Positions 47,801-58,740 of a DNA stretch of 64,000 nt are shown one piece after another (positions within the stretch are counted from its first letter, which is position 1; every line of letters begins with the position of its first letter). The DNA lies in the NCBI RefSeq assembly GCF_037126465.1, contig NC_088206.1, positions 28,956,790 to 29,020,789 on the forward strand, in the 5' to 3' direction. The translations under genes were made by a program, and so were the position numbers. The notes beneath the pieces are model-generated. The model searched no databases. It worked only from the letters and a program-made list of their open reading frames with translations, and was not told the origin of the DNA. This stretch comes from Ornithodoros turicata (lineage: Eukaryota; Arthropoda; Arachnida; Ixodida; Argasidae).

Positions 47801-47936
47801 ACCACAGCAAGGAGCGGGAAGCGGGCACCTCGTGGGCCGCAGTTGGTTGCGCCACATGTCGGCGCGCCGCGAAAGCAGAGCATTATCGAGCCGCCCTGGG
47901 AGGCGGCGTTCTTTCACCTCTCATTCTTACATCGTG
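44841..47936 (+). mobile_element. P-superfamily element with THAP-type transposase, exact 8-bp TSD
   Basis: The octamer TCTGCGCA is repeated at 44833-44840 and 47937-47944. The termini are CACGATGTAAGATAGTCAGG and, inverted, CACGATGTAAGAATGAGAGG. Both resemble the CATGATGAAATAAC start of the canonical Drosophila P element. The plus strand encodes MGKCFVPLCNSGYKSCEVKY and KAPDDEARLEAWRRAIPHKD, the first half of a THAP zinc finger, though the later Cys/His ligands are missing. Then come GLALGGKDIDILRNASQWLD and EDPLECFFGIIRQAGGQNEH. After an insertion follow RLDGMIEEGNWDCDDIFEHD, TGFVSRKLASQTSCSECKDA and the C-terminal part to 47256. A frameshift near 45350, a stop at 45582-45584 and another at 46914-46916 disable it. 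Confidence 0.92.
45840..46810 (-). mobile_element. Insertion inside the P element, including a tRNA-derived SINE
   Basis: P-transposase homology stops at EQPNKLGQRR and resumes at ELGDLKRRLDG, so about 960 bases were inserted. The insert starts with a G-run (16 or so Gs near 45871-45887). On the minus strand at about 46485-46411 there is a tRNA-like unit with an A-box word (GTGAGGTGTAACAGTAGG) and a B-box word (GGGTTCAACTCCC). The outer right part (46730-46815) has a separate inverted pair, CCCCTAGTTCAT / ATGAACTAGGGG, so more than one insertion may be present. Exact borders are uncertain. Confidence 0.65.
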
Positions 47937-48625
47937 TCTGCGCATGACTGCCGGGGACCGAAGACGAATGATGCGTGGCTCAACCCGAAGTTGCACACAC
48001 TCGACGGGTTCTGTACTGGTGCAAAACCTCAAACCAGTACCGTGACTTCGAAAACGTGTGTTGGCAGACAGTTGTGTGTCGTCACCCAAACACGCATCGA
48101 CTGATTACCTGGGGGGCGAGGCGCATTCTGATGGACAGTACAGTTCCGATAGTGAGAATGATGGCGTCGATCTCAAAAGGTGTGGCGCCTCACGTGATAT
48201 CAGTGGTTATGTTGTCTTTGGAAAAGCTTTCGACACAAAGCTGTGTCAATTTAGAGCTAGATAAAATAAGATGAATAAAAAGGTAGATAGCAACAAACAC
48301 ACATGTTCAGAGATGTTCTACTTGTGCCAATCAACTTTGTTGATGCGAGTCCGAGCGGCAATTTCTCGAAAGCTCATATTTAACGCTACTCTGACGTCAG
48401 GATCGGATTTCGCATTCCCGTCAATATTGTTATAAACAGGTGTGACTGTACCACTGTTAATATTTTTATGCTCTACTATTGCTGCATCAGTTCTTCCCAG
48501 AACCGATGGGCATTGTCTTGCCAGTGTTTGAACAGAGATTGTCCGGTATGAGATAAGCTTCCGTTCTGTCAAGCACTGAAGGAACTTCAGTAATCACTGA
48601 GCTTTCCACGATCATATTAGGAAAT

Positions 48626-49232
48626 ATCAAACCCCTTTATTAGGATCTTCGATGTAACAAGAACTCCAATTATGGTCCCATTGCTGGTTCCCGTCAGGTC
48701 ACAGATTGAAGTACGTGTAAACAAGACTTTGATAAACGATAGGCATTAAAGAGTTTCCTTGTGTAAACCGATCAGTATTCTGTTGACAGCCAGTAAAATG
48801 CACGAAAAACCTAAAAGCAAGATTCACTTAAAATGAAGAAAGGAGGCACTTTCAAAAGTCATACCCTCCATGAGCATTAAAGTGAGAAAGCAGTGTGTTT
48901 CACCCCGCATAACTGAGAGGGAATAGACGTGAGTATTGCAGAGCACGCAACTTTGAAAGCGCAGATGAGAAGAGTGGATGTGTTTGATGGACGTTGCACC
49001 TGTGCAAATCCCCATTGTGAAGTACAGTGTTTTCCACAGTGCGAGTTTGGCATAAAGTTGCATGCTGCCACTCAAACCTGCGTTGACATATTATCCAACG
49101 AGGTGGAGTGGTGTAATGGACAACATAGTCCTGTTAGTGAGGAGCTCACGAAAGTTCATGTATTATAATACTCTGATATAATGATTAGATTTTGCATTCC
49201 CATCAAGAGCGTTATAAACGAGCTTGACTGTA
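48626..49232. mobile_element. Second, uninterrupted copy of the 44562-48448 family
   Basis: From TTATTAGGATCTTCGATGTA it aligns with the left end at 44562, including GCTGGTTCCCGTCAG. It ends AAACGAGCTTGACTGTA. It carries no P element. Its first bases are decayed, so the left limit is approximate. The peptide NEVEWCNGQHSPVSEELTKV near 49105-49155 may be transposase tail. Confidence 0.7.
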
Positions 49233-49892
49233 TAGTGCACCACGTTAGGACGACCCTATCATGTTTTGCAGTGATGGCCCTGTCACTTGCCCAGTTTTTG
49301 TGTCTATCGACAAATGTTCTCCCAGAGGGGAAGAGGCATCCAGGGGTAGCAGCATAGATTAACATGAGACCCCCTGGAACCTCCCAAATGTGGGTATGGC
49401 ACTCAGCAAGTTGCTCTCGAGCTGGCACAATGCAAATGTCATCGTGCTAGTTCAAAAACAAATCAAAATATCCTCAGAAATTCTCCACCATTTACCAGAG
49501 AACTGAAAGAGTCACGCAAGTGCTAAGCACCTGATATGCCATCGCAAGTACAATAAGAATGTTAATGTAAAGAGAGCTGATTTATCCAGAACAGGCAGTG
49601 GAAACACATCAGTACATGGTGCTGCTCGTACTCCACAACTTTTGAGAAAGCAAAAGAAAGCAATGTACAAGGCAGGAGCACCGAATGTTGTGTTTGCTGA
49701 TTTGTTACAAGTCAATTCTACAGTCACAGCTCAATATACCCAGTGCCAACATTTGTCCTGTTCGCCTAGATAATCCAATACTAGACAATGAAAGTCTGTT
49801 AGACAGGATGTGACCAATGCATAAGCAAGAGCCCCAGCACCGAGCGCAACTACTAGGCAGATCTCTACAAAGCCAAGGCGCCCACACGATAC
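49233..49892 (-). other. Intron sequence, nothing recognised
   Basis: No in-phase exon or element ends are visible between the pogo-like copy and the WNK exon. Confidence 0.4.
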
Positions 49893-50351
49893 CTTGACTG
49901 AGTCCACGTTCCAATGGTGGCGGGATGACATGAAAGTGCTTCGCACCAGGCTGTCCCCCCTCACGCTTGCTATTGTTGTCACTCCTTGAGACATTATCTC
50001 TCTACCCGATGGGCTCAGTGGCCACTCCCTGCTAAGCAGAGCGGCTTGCAATTGCATCATGTCCCACGACCGGGATTTGCTCTGCTCTGACCCCATCGAG
50101 ACCAAATCGTTGACTGACAGAGATCGTGACATGGCTATTGGAGACAAATGACCTCCACGTGGATGTTTGGAAAATATTTCCTGGGGAACAGTGGGAGTGC
50201 CCGAAAGAGGAGGTGACAACACAATGATGGGGCTAATAGAGCATCCTGGGTCACTGCTGGTGTAAGTATTGTCTGCGTGGTGCATTACCTGAGGTGTGGG
50301 GACGTCACGTGCAGTGGCCTCAGGCTGCGAAGCAACAGGGGCAGACAACAC
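49893..50351 (-). CDS. WNK: WNK exon, long Ser/Pro-rich linker before CCTL2
   Basis: The exon has 459 bases (153 codons), phase 0 at both ends, an acceptor ATCTTGTTCCAG and a proposed donor CAGTCAAG then GTATCG. It encodes VLSAPVASQPEATARDVPTP, then SISPIIVLSPPLSGTPTVPQ and SPIAMSRSLSVNDLVSMGSE, and ends NVDSVK. There is no folded domain; vertebrate WNK1 has a long Ser/Thr/Pro/Gln-rich linker at this position. The downstream donor is the choice that keeps phase with exon 40669-40611, but an earlier GTGAGG (near 49957) is a possible alternative end. Confidence 0.75.
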
Positions 50352-50560
50352 CTGGAACAAGATACAAATTTATATCACCTGGGAGACTCAGATCTCAAGT
50401 ATTAAACAACTTTCTCTTTTGCAATTTCCTCCCAATCTGATAGGAATATACAACGCTTCATTGAAAATCAAGAGACCAGCACATAGCAAGAAAAACAAGG
50501 TTGCCACGCATTTCCACATCCTCTACAAAAAGGAATTCCTCCCAAATTACCAGTACACTC

Positions 50561-51483
50561 ACAGACCTTTAATTCAGACCATAATAATTCGGACTCTCCA
50601 ATATTTTGGACAAAAACTTTGGCTTCATGAAAGTCCCCACAGAGCCAATGTATTTTTGCTTCCAATAATTTGGACAGTTTTGGGGAGTCAGTGCTCGATA
50701 ATTTGTACGGATTTTGGCCCGACCTCACCTACTTTTTTGCGCAAATCTGTGTCTCAAACTCCAAAATCGTAAGATCGAACTTCCGAGCCTGCCCGTCAGT
50801 CCACCGATGCTCCCGGCGCGCCACGTCCGGGGAGGCGAAGCACGCACATGTGCAAAGTTGTGCCTTACGTGAACTGCAGTGCAAGAAGCAAAAGTGATAA
50901 AACGTCGACATCTACGTCCAGTGATGTCCAGTTTTCGTCATACTGGGTTCTGCGCTGGAAGTGGGATCACTGGGACAAGCGGCAACAACGACAATAGTTC
51001 AACGAACAGCCTGGCGTTGGTTGATGACCTCCGCGGCACGGGAATGGTGATTGCAGCTGGCGTAACATTCTACGCTTACATTGACGTTGACCGGTGCACC
51101 GAACCTTGGGGCGAATTGACCGATAATGAGATTGTCACCCAAGTTCTTAACTTGCCCGCGGACGGATCGGACGACGACAACAGCGGCAGTGGTGCGGACA
51201 TCGGGGATCCTCCGTCAACCGTGACCGCCGTCACGGCCATTGACGCGCTCAGAACTGTGTATTCTGACACCGCGACCTTAGCAGAAATGAGACGTGACAT
51301 TCTTTCCCATATGCGTGCTGCTAAACAGAGATGCAGTGACAGTTTTTTCAATCCAGTTTGAATGTCTCTAATAAAGGCCATTGTTGGAAGCGGATTTTCA
51401 TCACTGGCTACTAATTCGGACTGCTCGATAACTCTGACAAATTTTGTGGCTGCTACAAGTCTGAATTAATGGTCGGCGAATGT
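50561..51483 (+). mobile_element. Tigger deletion derivative, C-terminal part
   Basis: AGACCTTTAATTCAGACC at the left and the inverse of GGTCTGAATTAATGGTCGG-type sequence at the right mark imperfect ends of the family seen at 24794. The plus strand at about 50930-51360 encodes SSFRHTGFCAGSGITGTSGN and RCTEPWGELTDNEIVTQVLN, ending TLAEMRRDILSHMRAAKQRC. This is the C terminus of the same transposase as the outer Tigger at 24794-28327. Confidence 0.78.
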
Positions 51484-51973
51484 ATCTGAGTCTAATGCAA
51501 ATATTTCATCGTGCTAGTTTACGGTATTGTGCTGCATTCACAACGTCCTGTTGAGACCTTTATTCCCAAAGCGAGAGGTAAATTGAAGCAGAGGCAGATT
51601 CATGATGGAATTGTCCAGCAGTGTGTCTTGACAATGCTCTGTCCCTCAGCTAAATTGACATAAAATCAGCATGACATTAGAGCACAGAACACTGGCAGCA
51701 GAATGATGGTAGAGTTGATTCTAGAAGATCTGGCTGAAGAGTAGGCAGACTGTTACGAGAAACTTGTTAATTCCTAACGGTTCACTCCTTCTGTGCCACA
51801 CAGACAAAAGACACACTCAAGCAATTTTGAATCACATCTGATGAACGTGAATTTGTTGAAAAACATGTTGAATCACACGCAACATTTGTTATCCCAAATA
51901 CAGAAAAGATGTGTACAGAAACATTGTGTTTAAAGATGTGTACATAAACATAAACATCGTTGTGTATCATAAT

Positions 51974-52443
51974 ACAGTTGCCGACTGGTAATTCTGACCC
52001 CCCAAAACTCAGACTTCCCGATTTTTCAGACAAAACCCACCAAACCGTCAAGCGCCGCATAGAACCAATGTAATTCTGCGTCCAACAAATCGTCCAACAA
52101 CGTCGTGTTCGGCGCCGATAACATAAAAAACTGTAAAAACGACAGCAGCTACGAGGATTTCATTGATACACCCCCGTTCACAGCAGCATTCCTTGCTGTG
52201 ACGGCTACAATACTGATAGCGTACAAGGGCGGTACTACACTCGCTGAAATTTGCCGCGACATGTTGGGCATTTGTGCTGCGAAGCAGACAAGTATAGGCA
52301 TTTTTTAAAAGTGACTTTGAATGCTCTGAGTGAAGACTTTTGAACTCGAGTGTATTTATGCCATTCACTAAAAATTCAGACTGTCCGATAATTCAGACCA
52401 ATTTGGTGGCTCCTACAAGAGCGAAAAATCGGTCGGAGACAGT
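51974..52443 (+). mobile_element. Short Tigger derivative of the same family
   Basis: The left end CAGTTGCCGACTGGTAATTC and the right end GAAAAATCGGTCGGAGAC are inverted with some decay (the expected CTG reads CAG). The reading frame near 52185-52300 gives TTLAEICRDMLGICAAKQTS, matching the C-terminal end of the copy at 50561-51483. Confidence 0.72.
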
Positions 52444-52544
52444 ATCAAAGACAAAATGTTAGGGTCATTTCAAAAGGCCTCCTTCATATAAATGTCAAGG
52501 AAAAGTCAAATGAGCAAAAGAGAGAATGCGCTGATGCCATTTAC

Positions 52545-52667
52545 CTGCTGCGTGACAGGGGCACTCCAGGTAGAAGGCAGTGCACTGGTGGGGGTGGTCA
52601 TTGTGTACTGAGGGGTAACCAGAGCACTGGTCGTGGTGGTGACCAGTATGTTGCCATGTACTGCCTG
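52545..52667 (-). CDS. WNK: WNK exon, Thr-rich linker
   Basis: The exon has 123 bases, phase 0 at both ends, an acceptor TAACCTTTCTTAG and a donor CGCAGCAG then GTAAAT. It encodes QAVHGNILVTTTTSALVTPQ followed by YTMTTPTSALPSTWSAPVTQ. It has no domain; composition and phase fit the linker before CCTL2. It lies between decayed Tigger copies (51974-52443) and a repeat-rich region. Confidence 0.75.
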
Positions 52668-52669
52668 CT

Positions 52670-53388
52670 AAGAAAGGTTAAGCTGCTGTAACACAATGGA
52701 CAACTGAGTATTATGACTGGGGGTGTATCTGAGTTAGGAGGAAGCAGTGTTGTGACATCGACACTTCTGTAGTGTACCTATGCACACTACAACCACCCAC
52801 ATTCCTTTAAAATCTCAAACCAAGCCTCCAGCTAGTCTCACAAACTGTGGGGACAAACATCTTTCTGAGATTCTTTGGGTCTGGTCCCAGTAATTCCCCT
52901 CTCACACGGGCGGTTTCCAATGATCATCGAAAGCGAATATGCTTCTCAACGTCAGCTTCTCAATGGGCATTAGATTCAATGCTCTCTGTGGCAGGTTGAC
53001 ACACCATTGGTTCTGATGGTAATTGAAAACTGCCTGTGCATTAGGGTTCCGGGTTTTCGCTGCTTATGTTTGGCATACTAAGAGGGTGTTTTTCTGAGTT
53101 TATTATGTTCCGAGGATTCTGAGTTTTTCGTCTTTTATTTATCGTATCCGTTAATATCTGAAGTTTGGAGAAAAAGCTACAACTATGAAACGACATGTTC
53201 ACAAAAAGAATGAGACGCGGTCCCCACAAAATTAGCACTGTTATGCTGAGGAACTTGCAGGAAACGACATCTATGTCACATGAGAGAACTGATGTTCTGA
53301 GGCTGGAACAACATAGAAGGGACAAATACCTACAAAGCCTCAATTTGCCAAAGAAATTAACGATGAAAGACGAAAGTCACTGAAAAGG
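52670..53388. other. Intron; hAT-like end near 53042
   Basis: TAGGGTTCCGGGTTTTCGCT at 53042 and GCCTGGAACCCTA near 54133 look like an inverted pair of hAT-type ends, but no flanking duplication was found, so the pairing is only suggested. No exon was found. Confidence 0.4.
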
Positions 53389-53463
53389 TTAGCCAGCTAT
53401 AGGAGTCGAACCCACATCTTCTGGATTGCCGGTCCAGGGCTCTACCAATTGAGCTAAGCTAAC
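53389..53463 (-). repeat. tRNA-derived SINE head or tRNA pseudogene
   Basis: The minus strand can fold as a near-cloverleaf: acceptor GTTAGCT pairs with GGCTAAC, D arm GCTC/GAGC, anticodon stem CTGGA/TCCAG, and a T arm with GGTTCGACTCC (B box). The 7-base anticodon loop is CCGGCAA, so the conserved T33 is C. Four extra bases sit between the T arm and the acceptor. These defects argue against a working tRNA and for a SINE head; tick genomes are known to carry tRNA-derived SINEs. Confidence 0.7.
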
Positions 53464-54692
53464 ACGCCTTCTCAGCGACTTCCAGGGTGCGTCATCTGAA
53501 GGGACAAGGGACTTCATCTATGTCACGATCACATGGCGACGTGAACACCTCGTAATCTGGATATTCATCTACATATTCATTAGGCAGCTTTCGCTCGCGT
53601 CCAATCATGCTGTCAGCGTTGCAGTATCAAGCTGCCCTTTCATGAAGACAAACTGTAATGCATCTGTGCTTCCTTGTCTACTTTGAGGGGAAAGCATGAT
53701 TCACAGAAAAAGAAAAACCCTATGTGCTGTAAATTTTCTGTGTGAACCTGGGAAATGTCCTCAAAATGCCCTCATGTTGAATAGTGTCACTCAGTGAGGT
53801 ACCCAATTCAGTGACTCCAATGGCGAATTAGCACCAGGCAAGGATGAAGTTCACCAAATTACTGCTTCACGAAAGACAGCTGCACGGTGGATTTGTTTTA
53901 ACAGAGCCACCCTTCGTCGTCGCAGGGGTTGGTAACCCGGTATGCGAGGTAATGTGGGGGTCGACACCAAAAGAAACAATGCAACCAGTCATCAGGGCAT
54001 GGTTTTTCTTGCTCAACTCTCGATTACTGCAACTCACAAATGCTGAGTTTTTCGGACAAATCTGATTTGCTTCAAATTTCACCGGCATACGTTTTTCGGA
54101 TTTTTTTTATAAATCCAAAAGCCTGGAACCCTAGATATAATACATGGTGCCCCACTTCTATCTTGGGACATGAAGCAGTTCTCTTGATGCATGTGACAAT
54201 TTGATTAGATTATGTAGCACATTTAGATTTTGACTTTATGTTGAACACATAAGAACACCACAAGAACTCACGACTGATCAAATCATGTGCCGCAGATTTC
54301 ACAACTGTACGCTTCAGCAGAGGCAAGGAGTTCTCTCAATAGGTTTTCAAGGCAAAAGAATTTTTTGTTTCTTACTTTTTTTTTCCATCAGTAACTGATG
54401 CGAGGAAAAAAACTGAAATTCACACCAGTCATCATCGCTGAAAAGCTAACTGTCATGGCTGTTCCTGCTCGATACAAATGTAAACATTACAAAATAACCG
54501 AGATCTGTATTTATCCCAAGATTAAAGTTGCCTCATTCACACCTGTAGGTTTCGTCTGGTCGTAATGGAAGCAGCAATCGTTGCAACTTACATACATACA
54601 TATGTGCAGATGACAAAGGTTTCCCTTTCATCTAGATGTTCTACTACAACTGACCTTTGGTGGGTTTGTAGCTCACCCAGACAACCCATAAT

Positions 54693-55042
54693 TAGGGCCT
54701 GACTTTTTCGGGTTTTATTTTTGGCCAAATTCGGGGGGTAAATATCGGGTGATATTTTTCATTTGAAGATTCGGGTGTATTCGGGTTAAATCCCGTTACG
54801 GCATGTTCTGTCGTCAGGAATTCGGGTGTATTCGGGTGATCTTTTTGTTTAATAAAAATTTGTCTTAACATGGAACTAATGTTTAGCAATGTTATCAAAC
54901 ATTATCTTAATGCACGCTTATGAGTGTGCCACGCGACCCGGATGTTTTCGGGTAGATTCGGGTTAAACCCGAATTTTTCAGATTTCGTTCGGGGGGTAAA
55001 TATCGGGCGGATACGGGTTTAACCCTAAAAAGTCAGGCCCTA
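54693..55042. mobile_element. hAT-type miniature element with exact 8-bp TSD
   Basis: The left end TAGGGCCTGACTTTTTCGGG and the inverse of the right end, TAGGGCCTGACTTTTTAGGG, are matching termini. The octamer CCCATAAT flanks both sides (54685-54692 and 55043-55050). It has subterminal GGGTTTTA / TAAACCC words like the copy at 13857-14514. Confidence 0.93.
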
Positions 55043-55499
55043 CCCATAATTTTCCCCTGATCCCTCTATTGTTATCTGGTGACCTCACTGGCCTCCCTGA
55101 TCCACCAAAACCGGTCAGAAAACCGGTGTTGGGGCTAAAGATGTGTCATGTTGCAAGCGCTTTTGAGATCGACGTCAAAAACCCTCAAAAACATGTGCCG
55201 ACTGGAAGCCTAACACAGTTTTACATTAATCCCGCGAAAAGAAAACTGCCCTAAAAATGCGAAATTAAATACTCGCAAATAACTTTGCAAATGACTGAAT
55301 ACACGATTTGCGAAAAGTAATAGATCATGAATAAAAAATATGTTTATAGTATTTTTTCTTATTACTTTAGTAGTAGGGTGTGCTTTGTGCGGACCCGCAC
55401 AGGAACATATTGAGAGCACAACTACGAGTTTCCACGCAGAAAAGCTAGTCTTTGTACATGTGAGCTGATTGAAGCTCTTTGCATATGAACAGTGTTTGC

Positions 55500-55860
55500 A
55501 GACATGGGGTAGTAGAGCCGCTCATTCGACTACGACGTGGCAAGCACATGTCTGATGTGAAAGAACTGCTTTCTATGCCTTCCGTAAGCTTTCTGTAGCT
55601 TTTTTTTGTAATTTCTTCTTCCCCTTTGGTATAGTAACCCAGGAGAGGGCTGTTCTCCGAGGTTGAGCGTAATAAGGAACAGCTCCACCCACTGGTTTAT
55701 GAAATTCACGATTTTTGACGACAGATAACGGTCGGAGGTTGAAAGCAATTATTTTTGCAACTTTAGCGGGTCCAGCATCCTTTCTTCGCATAGGAATCTG
55801 TCTGCGCTTCACCGTTTTGGTTATATCTGGCAGATTCGCTTGCACTTGGAAGTAGCCTGT
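55500..55860 (-). mobile_element. hAT transposase fragment
   Basis: The minus strand encodes AKIIAFNLRPLSVVKNREFH followed by KPVGGAVPYYAQPRRTALSW, the region just after the BED finger of hAT transposases, where the usual pattern is DLRPLSVVENxGF. A lysine-rich, frameshifted tail follows (KKLQKKATESLRKA). No element ends were located. Confidence 0.75.
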
Positions 55861-56737
55861 TCAATGTCTCCATATTCTTTATCAACACCGCAATAGGGAA
55901 GGAAATCACTCGTCCATGTTGTGCTCTCACTACGCAATGCTCCCGCTTTTGGTATACAAACCACTTTGCATGACGCTGTTGGCGCAGAGATGGACGCGAG
56001 CCATGGGGTCGCTAGTGCTACAGTCCGAAAAGGAATGATGACAATAATGATAAAGCGGATTACGTTTTAGGTCGGCATAAAATCAAACGCTTCGCTACTC
56101 TAATTGCGCAACACGTCCCACTATAGCATGTGAATTTTCCTGGCTGCCTCGGTCTCGTCCACAATGCTGACATGAAAGTGTGCGAACGAAGCTGCTACAC
56201 TATGTTTCAGAAATACTCAAAAATTCAGGCATTCGAAAAATACAGTAGAACCTCGTTATAGTAACTCCGCTTGTAGTAAAACTCTGCTTATAGTAAAAGA
56301 AAACTGTGGTCCTGACTGAATTCCTATAGACCCAATGGTTTATTTTTGTGATATAGTAAACAGAAAAATTCTAGGATACTGCTTATAGTAAAAAACGGAC
56401 ACCCAGAATGTCGGTTTCCTTATGTCCTATCCTGCCATCTTGTCATGTCGATGACGCTGGGGATGTTGCTTGCCTTTTTCTTTTTTGGCAACGCTGCAGT
56501 CAGCTGGAAAGGGAACAGCCAACAGTGTCCATCCTGGTCCATCCACTGAATGTGAGGCAGAAATGCGTAGCGGGTAGTGGCATAAGCGAGGTAGCTTCCT
56601 AGTTTCTGCCCGATTTTGCGCTCCCAGCACGCGTTTCCCAGTTCTCGATTTGGCGACATGATGTGTTTTTGTGTGTGTGTGTGTGTGTGCCGTGAAGTTT
56701 GTGGCGGACTGTGGCAGAAAATGCAAACTGTTGACAC

Positions 56738-57213
56738 CGGGGTTGCGGAATGGGGTCACCCATTCTGTTCTAATTCCATTCCAAGGAATGGAGATTTGTG
56801 ATAATTCCATTCCTTCCAATTCCTCGGAATGAAAAGGTATGGTCAATTCCCACTCCTGGAATGGCTTGGCAACCCAATTCCATTCCGTTAACTCCCTCAA
56901 GAAATGAAAAGGACCAGTAACCCTACTGGCAAGTCCAGCAGTGCTAGAGGAGATTGACATTACCAGGCACGGAAAAAGCACAAAGACAAAGTTATTTCAC
57001 TCTTGTCCGTGTGCAGGTGCGGTGCAAAGGGTGCGATGGCAGAAACCCAGCACGTTGAAACCAAAACTGCCACCGGGGCACCCAGACCATTCTATTCAAA
57101 TTCCATTCCTAGGACAGCGTCCGCCATTCCATTCCAATTCCATTCCGGGCTCTGCTAAATCTGGAATGATTCCGGAATCATTCAAACTCCGGAGTGGCAA
57201 CTCCACAACCCTG
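56738..57213. mobile_element. hAT-type miniature element with exact 8-bp TSD
   Basis: The left end CGGGGTTGCGGA and the inverse of the right end, CAGGGTTGTGGA, are near matches. The octamer GTTGACAC lies at 56730-56737 and 57214-57221. The interior is built from many copies of ATTCCATTCC / GGAATGGAAT in both orientations. Confidence 0.9.
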
Positions 57214-57446
57214 GTTGACACGCTTCAAAAGATGATGCGCTACCGCAACTGGTGGACAGGAAGAAACTGACGCGTAAGCAAATCACCGACAAATTTGCCA
57301 TTTTGCAATCGACAGTTTCTCTTTTGGTGAAGAATAAGGGCATTTGTCCAAGACTGCAGAGTTCCTGTTTGTACATAGCAGTGCAATAAATCTCTGAACG
57401 ACTTTTCCTGCTCCATTTATGACTTTTTTTAAAGCCACACCTGATA

Positions 57447-57622
57447 CAGTCAAACTCCTTTATAGCGAACACCTTTTTAACGAAAATACCACTACAGCAA
57501 ATTTTTTTTTGGTCCCGCTGGAGCCCTATAGGTCCAATAATGGACATCCTTTTTAACGAAAATACCTTTACTGCAATTTTTTTTTGCTGTCCCCTGAGTT
57601 TCGTTGTAAAGGAGTTTGACTG
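57447..57622. mobile_element. Small TA-flanked miniature element
   Basis: The left end CAGTCAAACTCCTTTATAGC and the inverse of the right end, CAGTCAAACTCCTTTACAAC, match at 17 of 20 positions with TA on each side. It is 176 bases long. The interior repeats TTTTTAACGAAAATACC. Confidence 0.9.
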
Positions 57623-57695
57623 TATAGTAAAACTCCTGATACAGTAAAGTTATCCATAAGTCCCGGCCAGCTTACTATAGAGAGGTTCTACTGTA

Positions 57696-58642
57696 TTAAA
57701 AAACTGCAAATACTAAAAATCTCCTGCGATTATTGTTCGAATAGAGTTAGCTATATTCGGTTTGAATTCAAAGTTTCGAATATCTGCACAGTTCCAAGTT
57801 GAATTAACGATCTCAGCGCTGTTCTTCAGTTTGACTTCTCTGCTGACTGACGCTGTGATGTACAGCAAATGCCACTTCACATGAAGCAGCCAGGAGGATT
57901 TGTTTCCAGGTCACAAAGAAGGCAAGTGTGACTTTAATCATGTGAGTGGCTGCATTCTTCTACATTTCCACGGCCACACCCTCAGCTTTATCTAAGGTTA
58001 TTACCTAAGGTTGTATCTCCAGTATCATTTGCAACCACGTGTACGCAGCTGCAAAATGTCTCGGAAACGAGAAGCGGTATGCCTCACTGACACCGACATG
58101 CAGATACCACGGGACATGGGCAATGGCACAAAGAAGAAAAACACTGAAGTACTGCATTTGGGATGACGACATCACCTCTAGGTTAAATGTGGCCTCAATA
58201 TCAGGACTCACTTGCAAAGAGACCAAGTCATTTATGTGGCACTGAACTCTTCAAAGCCACTGCAGCATGAATTACACAGTAGCAAAAAGCTGCAGTGCAA
58301 TAGCAGTGCATATAAGTCATGGCAGAGCCTCACAAGCACTTCGGCTTGTTATCAAGCTGATTTTCAATGACCAAGAAGATGCCAGTGGGATCTGAATAAT
58401 TATAGGAATGGTACTTGTAGAAACGATTTCCAGTGGCCTCCAAACATGCAGCCATGCAAATATTTTAAGTAACAAGAAAGCTAGCGACAAAAAAAAAAAA
58501 GAAAAGAAAAAAAAGAAGCTGTTATTCAAGTCCCTCCTCCGCAGTTTCGGTAATATCAAATCTGCTAACCACTTTCGGTTTACACCGTCACCTGTACTTC
58601 CAAGTGCATAGAAGGTGCATGAATAAACAAGATGATGAGTAC
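57696..58642. other. Intron, low-complexity A-run only
   Basis: An A-rich tract (58490-58515) and decayed AT-rich sequence; no exon or element ends were identified. Confidence 0.4.
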
Positions 58643-58740
58643 CTGCTGACGGTGTTGCAAAGAATTGGTGAGGACCATAGAAGCCACTTTCGTGGCCACT
58701 TCTCCAGGGCCTTGAAAAGTGTTCTCTGGGGAACTGTCTA
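58643..58740 (-). CDS. WNK linker exon
   Basis: The exon has 98 bases, an acceptor TTCTATTGACAG and a donor CGTCAGCAG then GTACTC. In the frame that ends in phase 0 it reads DSSPENTFQGPGEVATKVAS then MVLTNSLQHRQQ. It begins with two bases that complete a codon supplied by the upstream exon. The end joins QAVHGN of exon 52667-52545 in phase. A second frame (RQFPREHFSRPWRSGHESGF) is also open, so the frame choice depends on phase. The peptide has no recognised domain. Confidence 0.6.

Larger units (their letters stand above)
44562..48448. mobile_element. pogo/Tigger-like element that hosts the P element
   Basis: The left end CAGTCGAGCCCATTTATTAC and the inverse of the right end, CAGTCACACCTGTTTATAAC, are flanked by TA. 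The left 280 bases align with 48626-48900, a second copy lacking the P element. Joining the parts on either side of the P element and removing one TSD copy leaves a derivative of about 0.78 kb. A short acidic reading frame (DGQYSSDSENDGVDL near 48130) may be its C-terminal remnant. Confidence 0.75.
56243..57693 (+). mobile_element. pogo/Tigger-like element with two nested insertions
   Basis: The left end CAGTAGAACCTCGTTATAGT and the inverse of the right end, CAGTAGAACCTCTCTATAGT, are flanked by TA. The plus strand at 57236-57340 encodes DALPQLVDRKKLTRKQITDK then FAILQSTVSLLVKNKG, a CENP-B/Tigger helix-turn-helix. A hAT element sits at 56738-57213 and a small element at 57447-57622. The catalytic domain is absent. 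Confidence 0.87.

Noticed and set aside
44551..48459. Direct repeat CACTGTTA around the pogo-like element at 44562-48448
   Set aside because: The element has pogo-type ends flanked by TA, which explains its insertion; the octamer is offset from the termini and is probably chance.
53389..53463. Functional tRNA gene with GGC anticodon
   Set aside because: C at position 33 and four extra bases between T arm and acceptor make a SINE head or pseudogene more likely.
53042..54133. hAT-type element bounded by TAGGGTTCC and GGAACCCTA
   Set aside because: No flanking duplication matches (CTGTGCAT versus GATATAAT), so the two ends may belong to different insertions.
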